A program made the position numbers and the translations under genes. A DNA stretch of 64,000 bases, taken from the NCBI RefSeq assembly GCF_003627035.1, contig NZ_CP032626.1, positions 186,001-250,000 of the forward strand. The letters run 5' to 3'. The notes beneath the pieces were generated by a model. That model saw only the letters and a list, made by a program, of their open reading frames with translations. It made no database searches and was not told the origin of the DNA. This DNA is from Apilactobacillus bombintestini (GTDB lineage Bacteria > Bacillota > Bacilli > Lactobacillales > Lactobacillaceae). This document shows positions 24,565-33,507 of the stretch, piece by piece (position 1 is the first letter of the stretch; every line of letters starts with the position of its first letter).

Positions 24565-26256
24565 ATGAACTCTAAAACCAATGTACATAATATTTGGTGT
24601 AGTCATACATTCATTATTTTAATGTTTATAGTTATGTCAGTAATTAGTGCAGCATTTATGTGGCATGCACATTACGTATATCTTGGAGATGATTTGTACT
24701 TTCATATCCAACGTATTTATGATCTACGTGCTTCTATATTGAATGGTAACTGGAATCCGTTGGTATCATTAAATCGATTCCACCAAACTGGTAGTGCTGT
24801 AATGAGTTTATATCCTAAAATAAACTTATATCCTATGGTGCTTTTATCTATAGTTTGCAAAACGTTTCTTCATTTCTATTACATAACATTTATATTAAGA
24901 AACTTTTTTGCACTAGTGGTAGCCTACGTAGCTAGTTATTGTTACACCCATAGAAAAAATGTTAGTTTTATTTTTTCTATAACTTATGTTTTAACTGCAA
25001 TTGAAATTTTTAATGGAATTAAGAGTTACGATTTAGGTAGATCTTCATCACTTATCTTTCTTCCGCTAGTTATGTTTGGGTTCATGGAATTAGTAAGACG
25101 AAATCGCTGGGTAGAGTTAACAACGGGTATGAGTTTGATCATTTTATGCCATGTTTTAAATTCAGTGATAGTTGCGTTATTCTTATTAGTATTTGCAGCG
25201 ATTAATTTCCGCAAATTCAGAGATACTAAAAAATTACTAGCTTTAGGAAAAGCAATCATTACTACCGTATTGCTAACCAGTTCATTTGTATTCTCCTTTT
25301 TCATTTTTATGGCTCATAATTCTATAGCATTGCCACCATCATTTTGGTTATTGGGTGGTACTTCCTTAGATAGCTTATCATCTGCAATTTTTGAAAATGT
25401 TATTAATGTTAACTACTCTATAACTCTAGCGATGTTATTGGGATTAATTTTAGGGATAGTTTATTACAAAAAATTGTCTACATCTTTAAAGCAATTATTG
25501 TGGATATCCGGTGGATTTATGATTTTATGTAGTAATCTATTTCCTTGGAGCGTTTTAGCACAAACTGGCTTGAATAACAGTTTGCAATTTAGTTGGCGAT
25601 TGTATATTATTCCGGAAGTAATTTTATCTTATCTATTTGCAGAAATAATTATGGGGATATGTAAAAATACCAAAAAGTCAAATGTGGCTGTCATAGTTAT
25701 TACTTTATCCACCTTGTTAATACAAATAGGAGCACAGGATAATTTGATGAATAGTTCAAAGAATTATCTAAGTTTAAACAGTGTAAACAATACAGGTATA
25801 CAGAATGTTAATATTTCATCAAACTATTCTATTGATAAATTGATTTATAATAAAAAAGCAATTAGTGATTATTTCCCAACTAGTGCCGTATCTTCTTTAA
25901 ATAATATTAGTAATCACTGGGCAACGTATGATAAAAACAAGAAGATTAAAGTTAGATCTAAGGGCAATGGTAGATTTATATTTACTAACAAAAAATCTAT
26001 AAAGAAATTATCCTTACCATTCTTGTATTACCATGGAATTAATTACCAAGTTAAGTTAGATGGTAAGACAGTAAAAGGATATCCTAATAAGAATGCTTTA
26101 ATGACAATTAATAATGTTCGTAAGGGTAAACATCATGTTCAAATCATTGTGCATAAAACTAAAGCTGAAATAGCTTCATATATTTTATCCCTAATTGGAC
26201 TACTGATATTATTAGGTACTATCCTTAAAAACTTTTTGAAGAAATGTAAAATATAA
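24565..26256 (+). CDS. GT-C-type multi-helix membrane protein, PTPS-related/YfhO-like (copy 1)
   Basis: The 563-residue protein has about 11 membrane helices. After the first helix comes an acidic outer-loop motif (GDDLYFHIQRIYDLRASILNGNW), followed by a QTGSAVMSLYPKINLYP segment, as in the PTPS-related membrane family of the GT-C superfold; the acidic pair after helix 1 is where GT-C glycosyltransferases hold catalytic or metal residues. The end has an external beta domain, YQVKLDGKTVKGYPNKN.., followed by a last helix and a basic tail, as in YfhO. Likely role: transfer of a lipid-linked sugar onto a surface polymer (inference). First of three tandem paralogues; a fourth is at 37226. Confidence 0.75.
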   Translation: MNSKTNVHNIWCSHTFIILMFIVMSVISAAFMWHAHYVYLGDDLYFHIQRIYDLRASILNGNWNPLVSLNRFHQTGSAVMSLYPKINLYPMVLLSIVCKTFLHFYYITFILRNFFALVVAYVASYCYTHRKNVSFIFSITYVLTAIEIFNGIKSYDLGRSSSLIFLPLVMFGFMELVRRNRWVELTTGMSLIILCHVLNSVIVALFLLVFAAINFRKFRDTKKLLALGKAIITTVLLTSSFVFSFFIFMAHNSIALPPSFWLLGGTSLDSLSSAIFENVINVNYSITLAMLLGLILGIVYYKKLSTSLKQLLWISGGFMILCSNLFPWSVLAQTGLNNSLQFSWRLYIIPEVILSYLFAEIIMGICKNTKKSNVAVIVITLSTLLIQIGAQDNLMNSSKNYLSLNSVNNTGIQNVNISSNYSIDKLIYNKKAISDYFPTSAVSSLNNISNHWATYDKNKKIKVRSKGNGRFIFTNKKSIKKLSLPFLYYHGINYQVKLDGKTVKGYPNKNALMTINNVRKGKHHVQIIVHKTKAEIASYILSLIGLLILLGTILKNFLKKCKI

Positions 26257-26263
26257 TCGACAT

Positions 26264-26295
26264 AAAAAGCATGCGATTAGTCTCATGCTTTTTTT
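26264..26295 (+). terminator. Terminator after GT-C copy 1
   Basis: AAAAAGCATG pairs with CATGCTTTTT around a 10-base loop. Confidence 0.85.
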
Positions 26296-26364
26296 AATAG
26301 ATAGAATAGTAATTGTATTAATAATAAAATTATGATTTATTATATAAAAATAAGGAGAATTTAT

Positions 26365-28050
26365 ATGAATAAGAAACTAGATATACATAATTTCTGGCGA
26401 AGTAACATATTTATTATTTTAGTGTTTGCTGTTGCGTCGGTATTAAGTTCAATAATAATGATTCATTCTAAGTTTGTTTTAGTTGGATCCGATATGTTTT
26501 TTCATTGGCAAAGAATATATGAATTAAGAGATTCAATTTTGAATGGAAATATTTTTGATATGGTTGCCGTTAATAAATTTAATCAAACGGGTACTGCGGT
26601 TATGTCACTATATCCTAAATTTAATTTATTACCGATAACATTATTATCACTTGTAGTTAGCAATATTATAAAACTATATTATATTGATTTTATATTAAGA
26701 AATTTTGTATCATTGTTGATTGCCTATTTTGCATCATATTGCTTTAATAAAAATAAGAAAGTAAGTAGCTTATTTGCAATCTCGTATGTGCTCTCAACAA
26801 TGGTTTTGAACAGTGCTGTGCTTAATTACGATATTGGTATGTCATCAGCGATGATTTTTTTGCCATTGGTTTTATTTGGCTTTTTTGAATTGATATGTAA
26901 AAATCATTGGGTTGAAATATCTCTAGGAATTTCTGCAATTATTATGAGTCATGTATTAAGTGCTATAATTGCTATTATTTTTATTATCCTGTTAGTCGTG
27001 TTTAATATAAAAACTATACTCAAAAGAAACGTATTATTTGCAGCAACTAAAGCATTTATTTTAACCGTATTAATATCTAGTGCATTTTGGATTCCTTTTT
27101 TGATTTTGTCAGTATCCAATCATATAAGTATGCCACCAGCACCTGCAACTATATCTGGTGTGGATTTTAATTCTCTTATTAGTGATATTTTTAATAATAA
27201 TGTTAGTACTTCTATTACTATTACAGCATTTATTGGGTTGATTTTAGGAATTATTAATTATTCAAAGTTGACTTTACTATCTCGACAAATTTTTTGGATC
27301 TCTATACTATTTTTAGTAGTATGTAGTGATTTCTTTCCTTGGAATATTCTTAGTGATACTTTTATAAAAGCAACGCTTCAATTTACATTTAGATTTTATA
27401 TAATTCCTCAAATGCTACTTTGCTATGTTTTTGCGGAATGCTCCATTAAATTGTGCAATAATTACAAGAAAAATATAATTGTTTTTGTGGGAATAATTTG
27501 TGGAATAATTTGTATTCAGATGGTTGGGCAAAAACAAATAGTTGCCAACAATATTAATAATCAAGAATTATTAAAACCATACAGCGGTGAATATAATATA
27601 GTTATTAAATCTAAAAAAGAAATTAATAATTTGGTGAATGGTTGGAGACCAGGACTTATTGACTATTATCCTAAAAATTCTGTTTCTAAATATGATGTTA
27701 TTAACAATCATTTTGCTACTTATGGTAATCATAAAAATATACGATTAGGTTTGTTAGGTAATGGTAAATTTATCTTCACTAGCAAAAAATCTATAAAGAA
27801 ATTATCCTTACCATTCTTGTCTTATAATGGTATCGATTATCAAGTTAAGTTAGACGGTAAGACGGTTAAAGGATATCCTAATAAGAATGTATTGATGACC
27901 ATTAACAATGTCCATAAGGGTAAACACCGTGTACAAATCATCGTGCATAAGACAAAAGCTGAAATAGCTTCATACATTTTATCCTTAATTGGATTACTGA
28001 TCTTATTAGGTGTTATTCTTAAGAACTTTTTAAAGAAACGTAAAATATGA
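26365..28050 (+). CDS. GT-C-type membrane protein, PTPS-related/YfhO-like (copy 2)
   Basis: Same organisation as copy 1: helix 1, acidic loop motif GSDMFFHWQRIYELRDSILNGN, QTGTAVMSLYPKFNLLP, about 10 more helices, then a C-terminal external module DYQVKLDGKTVKGYPNKN.. and a final helix. Aspartates in the loop differ from copy 1 (SDMF for DDLY). AAGGAG 9 bases upstream supports the ATG at 26365 over an in-frame ATG at 26332. The first 50 coding bases are almost identical to those of copy 3, and the last 70 residues match all three tandem copies, while the middle has diverged strongly. Confidence 0.75.
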   Translation: MNKKLDIHNFWRSNIFIILVFAVASVLSSIIMIHSKFVLVGSDMFFHWQRIYELRDSILNGNIFDMVAVNKFNQTGTAVMSLYPKFNLLPITLLSLVVSNIIKLYYIDFILRNFVSLLIAYFASYCFNKNKKVSSLFAISYVLSTMVLNSAVLNYDIGMSSAMIFLPLVLFGFFELICKNHWVEISLGISAIIMSHVLSAIIAIIFIILLVVFNIKTILKRNVLFAATKAFILTVLISSAFWIPFLILSVSNHISMPPAPATISGVDFNSLISDIFNNNVSTSITITAFIGLILGIINYSKLTLLSRQIFWISILFLVVCSDFFPWNILSDTFIKATLQFTFRFYIIPQMLLCYVFAECSIKLCNNYKKNIIVFVGIICGIICIQMVGQKQIVANNINNQELLKPYSGEYNIVIKSKKEINNLVNGWRPGLIDYYPKNSVSKYDVINNHFATYGNHKNIRLGLLGNGKFIFTSKKSIKKLSLPFLSYNGIDYQVKLDGKTVKGYPNKNVLMTINNVHKGKHRVQIIVHKTKAEIASYILSLIGLLILLGVILKNFLKKRKI

Positions 28051-28055
28051 TAGAT

Positions 28056-28088
28056 AAAAAAGCATGAGATTAGTTTCATGCTTTTTAT
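28056..28088 (+). terminator. Terminator after GT-C copy 2
   Basis: AAAAAGCATGA pairs with TCATGCTTTTT; similar in sequence to the terminator after copy 1. Confidence 0.85.
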
Positions 28089-28155
28089 TAGGTGGAATGA
28101 TAAGGTTATTAATGATAAAATTATGTATTGTTATAAATAAATAAGGAGAATTTAT

Positions 28156-29844
28156 ATGAGTAAAAAACTAGATATACATAATTTCTGGCGAAGTAACATA
28201 TTTATTATTTTAATGTTTGCTGTTGTGTCAATAATGAGTGGTATTTTCTTTTGGCATTCACATTTTGTTGCAATGTTTTTGGATTTTGATTTCCATTGGC
28301 ATAGAATAAACGAATTACGCGAGTCTATATTAAATGGAAATTGGTTTCCATTGGTATCTTTGAATGAATTCAATCAATCTGGTAGTGCAGTAATGGCTCT
28401 ATACCCTAAAATTAATCTGTATCCTATCGTTTTTCTATCATTGATTATAAAATCGTATGTAGAATTATTACATTTAGCTTTTATTATTAGAAACTTTTTC
28501 GCATTAATTCTAGCATATTATGCTTGTTACCGATATAGCAAAAATAAAAACGTTAGTATATTATTTTCTGTTTCTTTTACTTTGAGTACAATGGCCCTTT
28601 TCTATGGAGTAAGTGTATACGGTATTGGGACATCTTCCGCCATGGTTTTTATTCCATTAGTCTTATTTGGATTTTTACAATTGCTAAAGAAAGATGAATG
28701 GATTGAATTATCTATAGGTATGTCGGGAATTATCCTTTCACATGTCTTAAACTCCATCATTGTTGTTGGATTCTTAGCAATTTTTTTATTAGTTAATTTA
28801 CGCAAGTTTCAAAGTATTACTAAAGTTATTTCTTTGGCGAAATCTGTTATTACAACAATATTATTAACAAGTTTTTTTTGGATTCCCTTTATAATTATTT
28901 CTAGTAGTAATAAAATACATACACCAGATAATATTTTATTTTACGACGGCACAGATTTTCATACATTAATATCAGATTCGATTAATAATAATATTAGTGC
29001 AAGTATTACATTTGTAGCGTTAATTGGTTTAGTACTAAGCATAATTAACTATAAGAATTTATTTGGTTACAAAAAGCAAATTTTTTGGTTATCAGTTATA
29101 TTTTTAATAATTTGTTCACCGGTGTTTCCATGGAGCGTTTTGAAACATACTATTTTTTCGCATATTCAATTTACTAATCGAATTTATGTAATACCTGAAG
29201 TTCTATTATGTTATTTATTTGCAGAAAATTATGTGTTTATGATAAAACTAAAGTGTATAAGACATTATTTAGGAGCTGTTGTTATTGCTGTTTTGTCTAT
29301 ATTAACTTTGCAATTTGGAGCACAAGAAACTTTAGTAAATAATACAACTAACAGACCTAGGATGACTCAACCATATTCTGGAAATTGGGCATTTAAATTA
29401 CAAAACAATAGTGATTTCGATAATATATTAAATAGTACATCATTAAGTAACAATGACTATTATCTTCAAACTTCAGAACATTCATATAACGAAATAAATA
29501 ATCGATTGGCTATTTATGATGATAAAGACATTAAAGTTAATTTATTGGGTAATGGTGGATTTTCATTTAAATTACCTTCAAATAGTAAAAGGATTTCATT
29601 ACCATTTATGTATTACAATGGTATAAATTATCAAGTTAAGTTAGATGGTAAGACGATTAAGGGATATCCTAATAAGAATGCTTTAATGACTATTAATAAT
29701 GTTCGTAAGGGTAAACATCATGTACAAATTATTGTGCATAAGACCAAAGCTGAAATAGGCTCATACATTTTATCCTTAATTGGATTATTAATCTTATTAG
29801 GTGCTATCCTTAAGAACTTTTTAAAGAAACGTAAAAACAAGTAA
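28156..29844 (+). CDS. GT-C-type membrane protein, PTPS-related/YfhO-like (copy 3)
   Basis: A 562-residue paralogue of the two preceding genes, with loop motif LDFDFHWHRINELRESILNGNW and QSGSAVMALYPKINLYP, about 11 helices and the shared C-terminal module INYQVKLDGKTIKGYPNKN.. followed by a final helix and KKRKNK tail. AAGGAG precedes the ATG with the same spacing and sequence as in copy 2. Each tandem copy keeps its own terminator, so they may be expressed independently. The differing middle regions suggest different acceptor or donor preference (inference). Confidence 0.75.
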   Translation: MSKKLDIHNFWRSNIFIILMFAVVSIMSGIFFWHSHFVAMFLDFDFHWHRINELRESILNGNWFPLVSLNEFNQSGSAVMALYPKINLYPIVFLSLIIKSYVELLHLAFIIRNFFALILAYYACYRYSKNKNVSILFSVSFTLSTMALFYGVSVYGIGTSSAMVFIPLVLFGFLQLLKKDEWIELSIGMSGIILSHVLNSIIVVGFLAIFLLVNLRKFQSITKVISLAKSVITTILLTSFFWIPFIIISSSNKIHTPDNILFYDGTDFHTLISDSINNNISASITFVALIGLVLSIINYKNLFGYKKQIFWLSVIFLIICSPVFPWSVLKHTIFSHIQFTNRIYVIPEVLLCYLFAENYVFMIKLKCIRHYLGAVVIAVLSILTLQFGAQETLVNNTTNRPRMTQPYSGNWAFKLQNNSDFDNILNSTSLSNNDYYLQTSEHSYNEINNRLAIYDDKDIKVNLLGNGGFSFKLPSNSKRISLPFMYYNGINYQVKLDGKTIKGYPNKNALMTINNVRKGKHHVQIIVHKTKAEIGSYILSLIGLLILLGAILKNFLKKRKNK

Positions 29845-29855
29845 ATATTTAAGTT

Positions 29856-29890
29856 AAAAAGACCTGCTCAATGTAGTAGGTCTTTTTATG
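29856..29890 (+). terminator. Terminator after GT-C copy 3
   Basis: AAAAAGACCTGCT pairs with AGTAGGTCTTTTT (one G-T) around a 6-base loop. Confidence 0.9.
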
Positions 29891-29923
29891 TTATTATAAA
29901 AGTTAATATTAAAAGTTTAGGAT

Positions 29924-30724
29924 GTGATTTATATTTTAAGTCAACGTATTAAAACTAATTGGCAATGGATTCTAATCCCCTTGCTATTAGTTTGTGAATT
30001 CGCCTTAGATCAATTTATTTTACCGGTGGTTTATAAACTTATCTTACAAAACGTCCACATGGGCTATTACAACAAATACATTTTATTAATTAACATTTAC
30101 AAAGTAATTTCTATACTAGTTATTTTATTATTGAACTATTTATTATTAAAACAAGCTCTTTATTTAGCACCTAGTAAGCAAAAAACGGGTTGGCTAGTAT
30201 TTTTAATTGTTTGTTTAGGTTTATTTTTATCCAGTATTCATTCTAAGCATTTCTGGATAGCGTTAGATATCGGATTAATTGCCTCTCTATCTGAAGAATT
30301 ACTATTTAGAGGCTTAGTTTTAGGTAAGTTAATGGCTATTTTAAACAGAGTAAAAACTAGTCGTTTACGAGTTAACTTAGCAGTGGTCATTGCTGCAGTA
30401 ATTTTCGGTTTATATCACTATGTGAACTTATCTCAACAATCTTTTGGTGTAACTACAGTTCAAGTAGTAAATGCTGCTGGATTGGGATTAGTACTAGGAG
30501 TTATTTATGTAAAGAGTGGATCATTATGGATTCCTATTGCCTTACATTTCATTTATGATTTCTTAGTAACTATTGCTAAAGGCTTTTCTATTAGTGATTA
30601 TCAAGCATTGCCACACTATGCCGCATTAGCTAGTTTTATGATGTTTGTAATTTATGCAGCTGCTGCATTAACCGCTTTAAATGTTCACTACGAAAAGAAC
30701 ACTTTATTAGCTAAAATTCACTAG
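29924..30724 (+). CDS. CPBP family intramembrane glutamic endopeptidase
   Basis: The 266-residue membrane protein has the three CPBP (Abi/Rce1-like) motifs: EELLFRG (EExxxR), a second-helix FGLYHYV and a third IPIALHFIYD. Such enzymes cleave peptides within the membrane and in lactobacilli are linked to bacteriocin self-immunity or prenyl-protein-like processing; no bacteriocin gene is visible here. The start codon appears to be GTG at 29924, but the ribosome site (TTTAGGA) is weak and very close, so the N-terminus is uncertain. It is 18 bases upstream of a second CPBP gene, forming a pair. Confidence 0.85.
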   Translation: MIYILSQRIKTNWQWILIPLLLVCEFALDQFILPVVYKLILQNVHMGYYNKYILLINIYKVISILVILLLNYLLLKQALYLAPSKQKTGWLVFLIVCLGLFLSSIHSKHFWIALDIGLIASLSEELLFRGLVLGKLMAILNRVKTSRLRVNLAVVIAAVIFGLYHYVNLSQQSFGVTTVQVVNAAGLGLVLGVIYVKSGSLWIPIALHFIYDFLVTIAKGFSISDYQALPHYAALASFMMFVIYAAAALTALNVHYEKNTLLAKIH

Positions 30725-30742
30725 AAAAGAGGAATAGTTAAG

Positions 30743-31426
30743 TTGAATGAGACTGATTATTGGAATCCTCGTCAGATGTTTAAAAAGGGATTAGTGGGAT
30801 TATTATTAATTGTTATGGTAGCCACTTCATTTCCTTTTATTCCAGCACAACAAATACGGTTTAACAATGGTATCGAACATAACGTTAGTTTAACCGTTGT
30901 TTATGTCTTGTCATATGCTATTATGATGGGCTTAGCATTCTATGCTTACAAAAAATTTGGCACTGGATATCAACTATCTCACAAATTAAATCGAAAAGAT
31001 ATATTAATGATTTTTATTGGCATTGTGTTATCTGTAGTATTTGGGAAAATATACATTAGAATTTTTGGCCTATCATTTAGAAACAATTTTAGTATGCATG
31101 ATTTTGCCTTTTCTCATTACCCATGGCAAGTTATCTTACTAGTGTTAGGGTACTTAATTTTATCGCCTATACTAGAAGAAGTGGTTTTTCGAGCTTATTT
31201 TTTAGATGTAGCATTTCCTAATCAATTAAAATGGATAGGTGCTATTGCATCATCTATATTATTGCATATGCGTTATTACAGTGTTTATTCATTCTTTTAT
31301 TTTGCCATATACGGGATATGTTTTGCTTTCGTATATAATAAGACTAGAAACGTTAAAGCACCTATCATAATGCATATATTTTTGAATTTAATGGCCATTT
31401 TATTAGTAGGCCCTTATTATAGTTAA
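30743..31426 (+). CDS. CPBP family intramembrane protease (second of pair)
   Basis: The 227-residue membrane protein has EEVVFRAYF (EExxxR) near residue 146, LLHMRYYS as the second motif, and IIMHIFLN as the third. A TTG at 30743 with AGAGGA upstream starts it. The pair of CPBP genes ends in a bidirectional terminator shared with fumC. The two proteins are only distantly alike, so this is not a recent duplication. Confidence 0.82.
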   Translation: MNETDYWNPRQMFKKGLVGLLLIVMVATSFPFIPAQQIRFNNGIEHNVSLTVVYVLSYAIMMGLAFYAYKKFGTGYQLSHKLNRKDILMIFIGIVLSVVFGKIYIRIFGLSFRNNFSMHDFAFSHYPWQVILLVLGYLILSPILEEVVFRAYFLDVAFPNQLKWIGAIASSILLHMRYYSVYSFFYFAIYGICFAFVYNKTRNVKAPIIMHIFLNLMAILLVGPYYS

Positions 31427-31430
31427 AAAA

Positions 31431-31462
31431 AGACACCATACTCTTTCGTATGGTGTTTTTAT
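31431..31462. terminator. Bidirectional terminator between CPBP pair and fumC
   Basis: ACACCATAC pairs with GTATGGTGT around a 6-base loop, flanked by A and T runs. Confidence 0.92.
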
Positions 31463-31463
31463 T

Positions 31464-32834
31464 TTATTTCCGATTAATATTAGTCATATCTCTAGGATTT
31501 ACCCACTTATTAAAGTCATCTTTAGATATTCCGAAGTGTTCAGCAGCATCAATTAATTTAGTATCATTTTGTTGTGCCCATTGCGCAATCTTAGTGCTCT
31601 TTTCATATCCAATATGAGGACTAAGGGCAGTTACTAACATTAATGAGTTATCCATTAATTCTTCGATATGTTTAGTATTAACAGTTAAACCAGTGACTAG
31701 ACGGTCGGTAAAGGAAGTAATGGATTGCGTTAATAGTTGAGAACTTTCCAAGAAACTAGCAATAATAACGGGTTTATATACATTCATTTCAAAGTTACCC
31801 TGGCTATTAGCGAATGAAATCGTAGTATCATTTCCCATAACTTTGGCGGCTACCATAGTTAGGGCTTCGATTTGGGTAGGGTTTACTTTACCTGGCATAA
31901 TAGATGATCCGGGTTCGTTACTAGGAATGTTTAATTCATTGTAACCAGCGCGAGGACCAGAAGCTAAGAATCGAATATCATTACCTACTTTGATTAAATC
32001 GGAAGCCAACGTTTTAAAAATGCCGTGCATGGTAGTGATTTGTGAATGGTTAGCTAGGCCTTGGAATTTATTATCAGCCACGCGGTATTTAACATTCATT
32101 TGTTTACTTAATTGTTTAACCATATCTTGATCAAAATTATTAGGGGTATTTAAACCAGTTCCCACGGCAGTTCCGCCGATAGGTAATTCTAATAAAGTAG
32201 GTATTAGTTGTTGCATAGCATCTACATCATGTTGGATAGCAGATTTCCAACCACTAATTTCTTGGCCTACGGTTAATGGGGTAGCATCTTGTAGATGTGT
32301 ACGGCCAATTTTGACCACTGTGGCGAATTCTTGTTGTTTCTTTTCCAATGTAGCGATTAGATGTTTAGCAGCTTTTATAAGTGTATTACATGATTGATAA
32401 GCGGCCATCATCATAGCAGTAGGGAATGTATCGTTTGAACTTTGTGATTGATTTACATCATCATTGGGATGAACCGACGTTTGGGGATGTAATTGCATGG
32501 CTAGGTGAGCAATTACTTCATTAACGTTCATATTAGTTTGTGTGCCACTTCCGGTTTGGTAAATATGAAGTGGAAAAGCATTATTATATTTGCCAGTTAG
32601 TAATTGATTAACCGCCTCATGAATAGCTTGGCGTTTGTCAGCAGCTAAAGTACCATTCTGATTATTTACGGTAGCAGCAGCTTGTTTCACGTGTAACAAC
32701 ATTTCGATGATAGGCATAGGCATTCTACCACCGATATTGAAATTATGTCGACTACGTTCCGTTTGTGGTCCGTATAGGGCATCTTTAGGTACTTTTACTT
32801 TACCGAGTGAATCGTGTTCGATACGAAATTGCAT
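31464..32834 (-). CDS. fumC: Fumarate hydratase class II
   Basis: Fumarase interconverts fumarate and malate. The 456-residue protein has the superfamily signature GSSIMPGKVNPTQ, SGSGTQTNMNVNEV near residue 96-109, the KIGRTHLQDATPLTVGQE block and normal length. In lactobacilli without a full TCA cycle it serves the malate-to-succinate branch or aspartate recycling. AGGAGTGATAAC precedes the ATG. It is a single-gene unit; no malate or succinate genes are adjacent. Confidence 0.96.
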   Translation of the reverse strand: MQFRIEHDSLGKVKVPKDALYGPQTERSRHNFNIGGRMPMPIIEMLLHVKQAAATVNNQNGTLAADKRQAIHEAVNQLLTGKYNNAFPLHIYQTGSGTQTNMNVNEVIAHLAMQLHPQTSVHPNDDVNQSQSSNDTFPTAMMMAAYQSCNTLIKAAKHLIATLEKKQQEFATVVKIGRTHLQDATPLTVGQEISGWKSAIQHDVDAMQQLIPTLLELPIGGTAVGTGLNTPNNFDQDMVKQLSKQMNVKYRVADNKFQGLANHSQITTMHGIFKTLASDLIKVGNDIRFLASGPRAGYNELNIPSNEPGSSIMPGKVNPTQIEALTMVAAKVMGNDTTISFANSQGNFEMNVYKPVIIASFLESSQLLTQSITSFTDRLVTGLTVNTKHIEELMDNSLMLVTALSPHIGYEKSTKIAQWAQQNDTKLIDAAEHFGISKDDFNKWVNPRDMTNINRK

Positions 32835-32947
32835 GTTATCACTCCTAAAAATTATTTAGATTAATTATAACGCAAAGCCATGTCTATCACATTTAACGTA
32901 GTAATGATACAATAAAAACTAAAATATTCTTAAAGGAGAGAGCAGAA

Positions 32948-33310
32948 ATGAATTTTGATTTTTCCTACTTTTTCTTCGAATTAATTATTCTATGGTTACC
33001 ACTATCGGTAGCACTTATGATTTGCCAAGCCGTAGGAATTCCATGGGGGTATACTGCATTAATTTTATTAGTAGTATATCTATTAATCGTGATGCTTAAT
33101 CGTAAGAACAAGTATTTACATGTATTATTTCATCGTGAAAAACAAGCGGGTAATGAATTCAAAGAAACCGTATTATTTCTAATTGCGATTATTATATCCT
33201 TACTAGTAGTTATTCACTGGATCAACAATATAACAGTAGGGGTTATTTTATTGATGATATTAGGTATTTTCTTTAGTTCATTAGTGATTGAACCCCGTCC
33301 TAAATATTAA
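32948..33310 (+). CDS. Small membrane protein of unknown function, 120 residues
   Basis: AAAGGAGAG stands before the ATG. The product has four predicted helices (around 10-30, 35-50, 72-90 and 92-112) with a basic loop (NRKNKYLHVLFHREKQAG) between the second and third. No family recognised. It has no clear terminator before pnuC. Confidence 0.72.
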   Translation: MNFDFSYFFFELIILWLPLSVALMICQAVGIPWGYTALILLVVYLLIVMLNRKNKYLHVLFHREKQAGNEFKETVLFLIAIIISLLVVIHWINNITVGVILLMILGIFFSSLVIEPRPKY

Positions 33311-33380
33311 AAAAATTTAATTATTTTCCGATAAGTAGCGATATGAATAGCGTTGACAAGATTCAGTGTATAAAACCCAG

Positions 33381-33408
33381 TTGCGAAATCAACACAGAAT
33401 GTTAGAAT
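33381..33408 (+). promoter_or_regulatory. Predicted pnuC promoter
   Basis: TTGCGA (33381-33386) and TAGAAT (33403-33408), 16 bases apart. A perfect TTGACA at 33353 has no partner at a useful distance. Confidence 0.45.
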
Positions 33409-33411
33409 ATA

Positions 33412-33455
33412 TAGTGTTGTTTTTAATGAATAGACACTACATATTGTATGCATAC
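33412..33455. promoter_or_regulatory. Candidate operator region upstream of pnuC
   Basis: TAGTGT (33412-33417) is mirrored by ACACTA (33434-33439), and the palindrome GTATGCATAC follows at 33446-33455; another TAGTGTT lies at 33474. The position just after the predicted promoter fits a repressor of NAD-precursor uptake, possibly NiaR-like, but I cannot match a known consensus with confidence. Confidence 0.35.
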
Positions 33456-33507
33456 ATAAATAATTTCTATTAGTAGTGTTAATTTTTATACGAAAGGGTT
33501 TTTCACT

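Noticed and set aside
25960-29844. Very recent gene conversion at the C-terminal ends of the GT-C paralogues
   Set aside because: Protein ends are almost identical but codons differ at many synonymous positions, so recent copying of this part is unlikely; selection explains it better.
33353-33358. Perfect TTGACA as the pnuC promoter
   Set aside because: No -10 element at 16-18 bases downstream; the TTGCGA/TAGAAT pair fits better.
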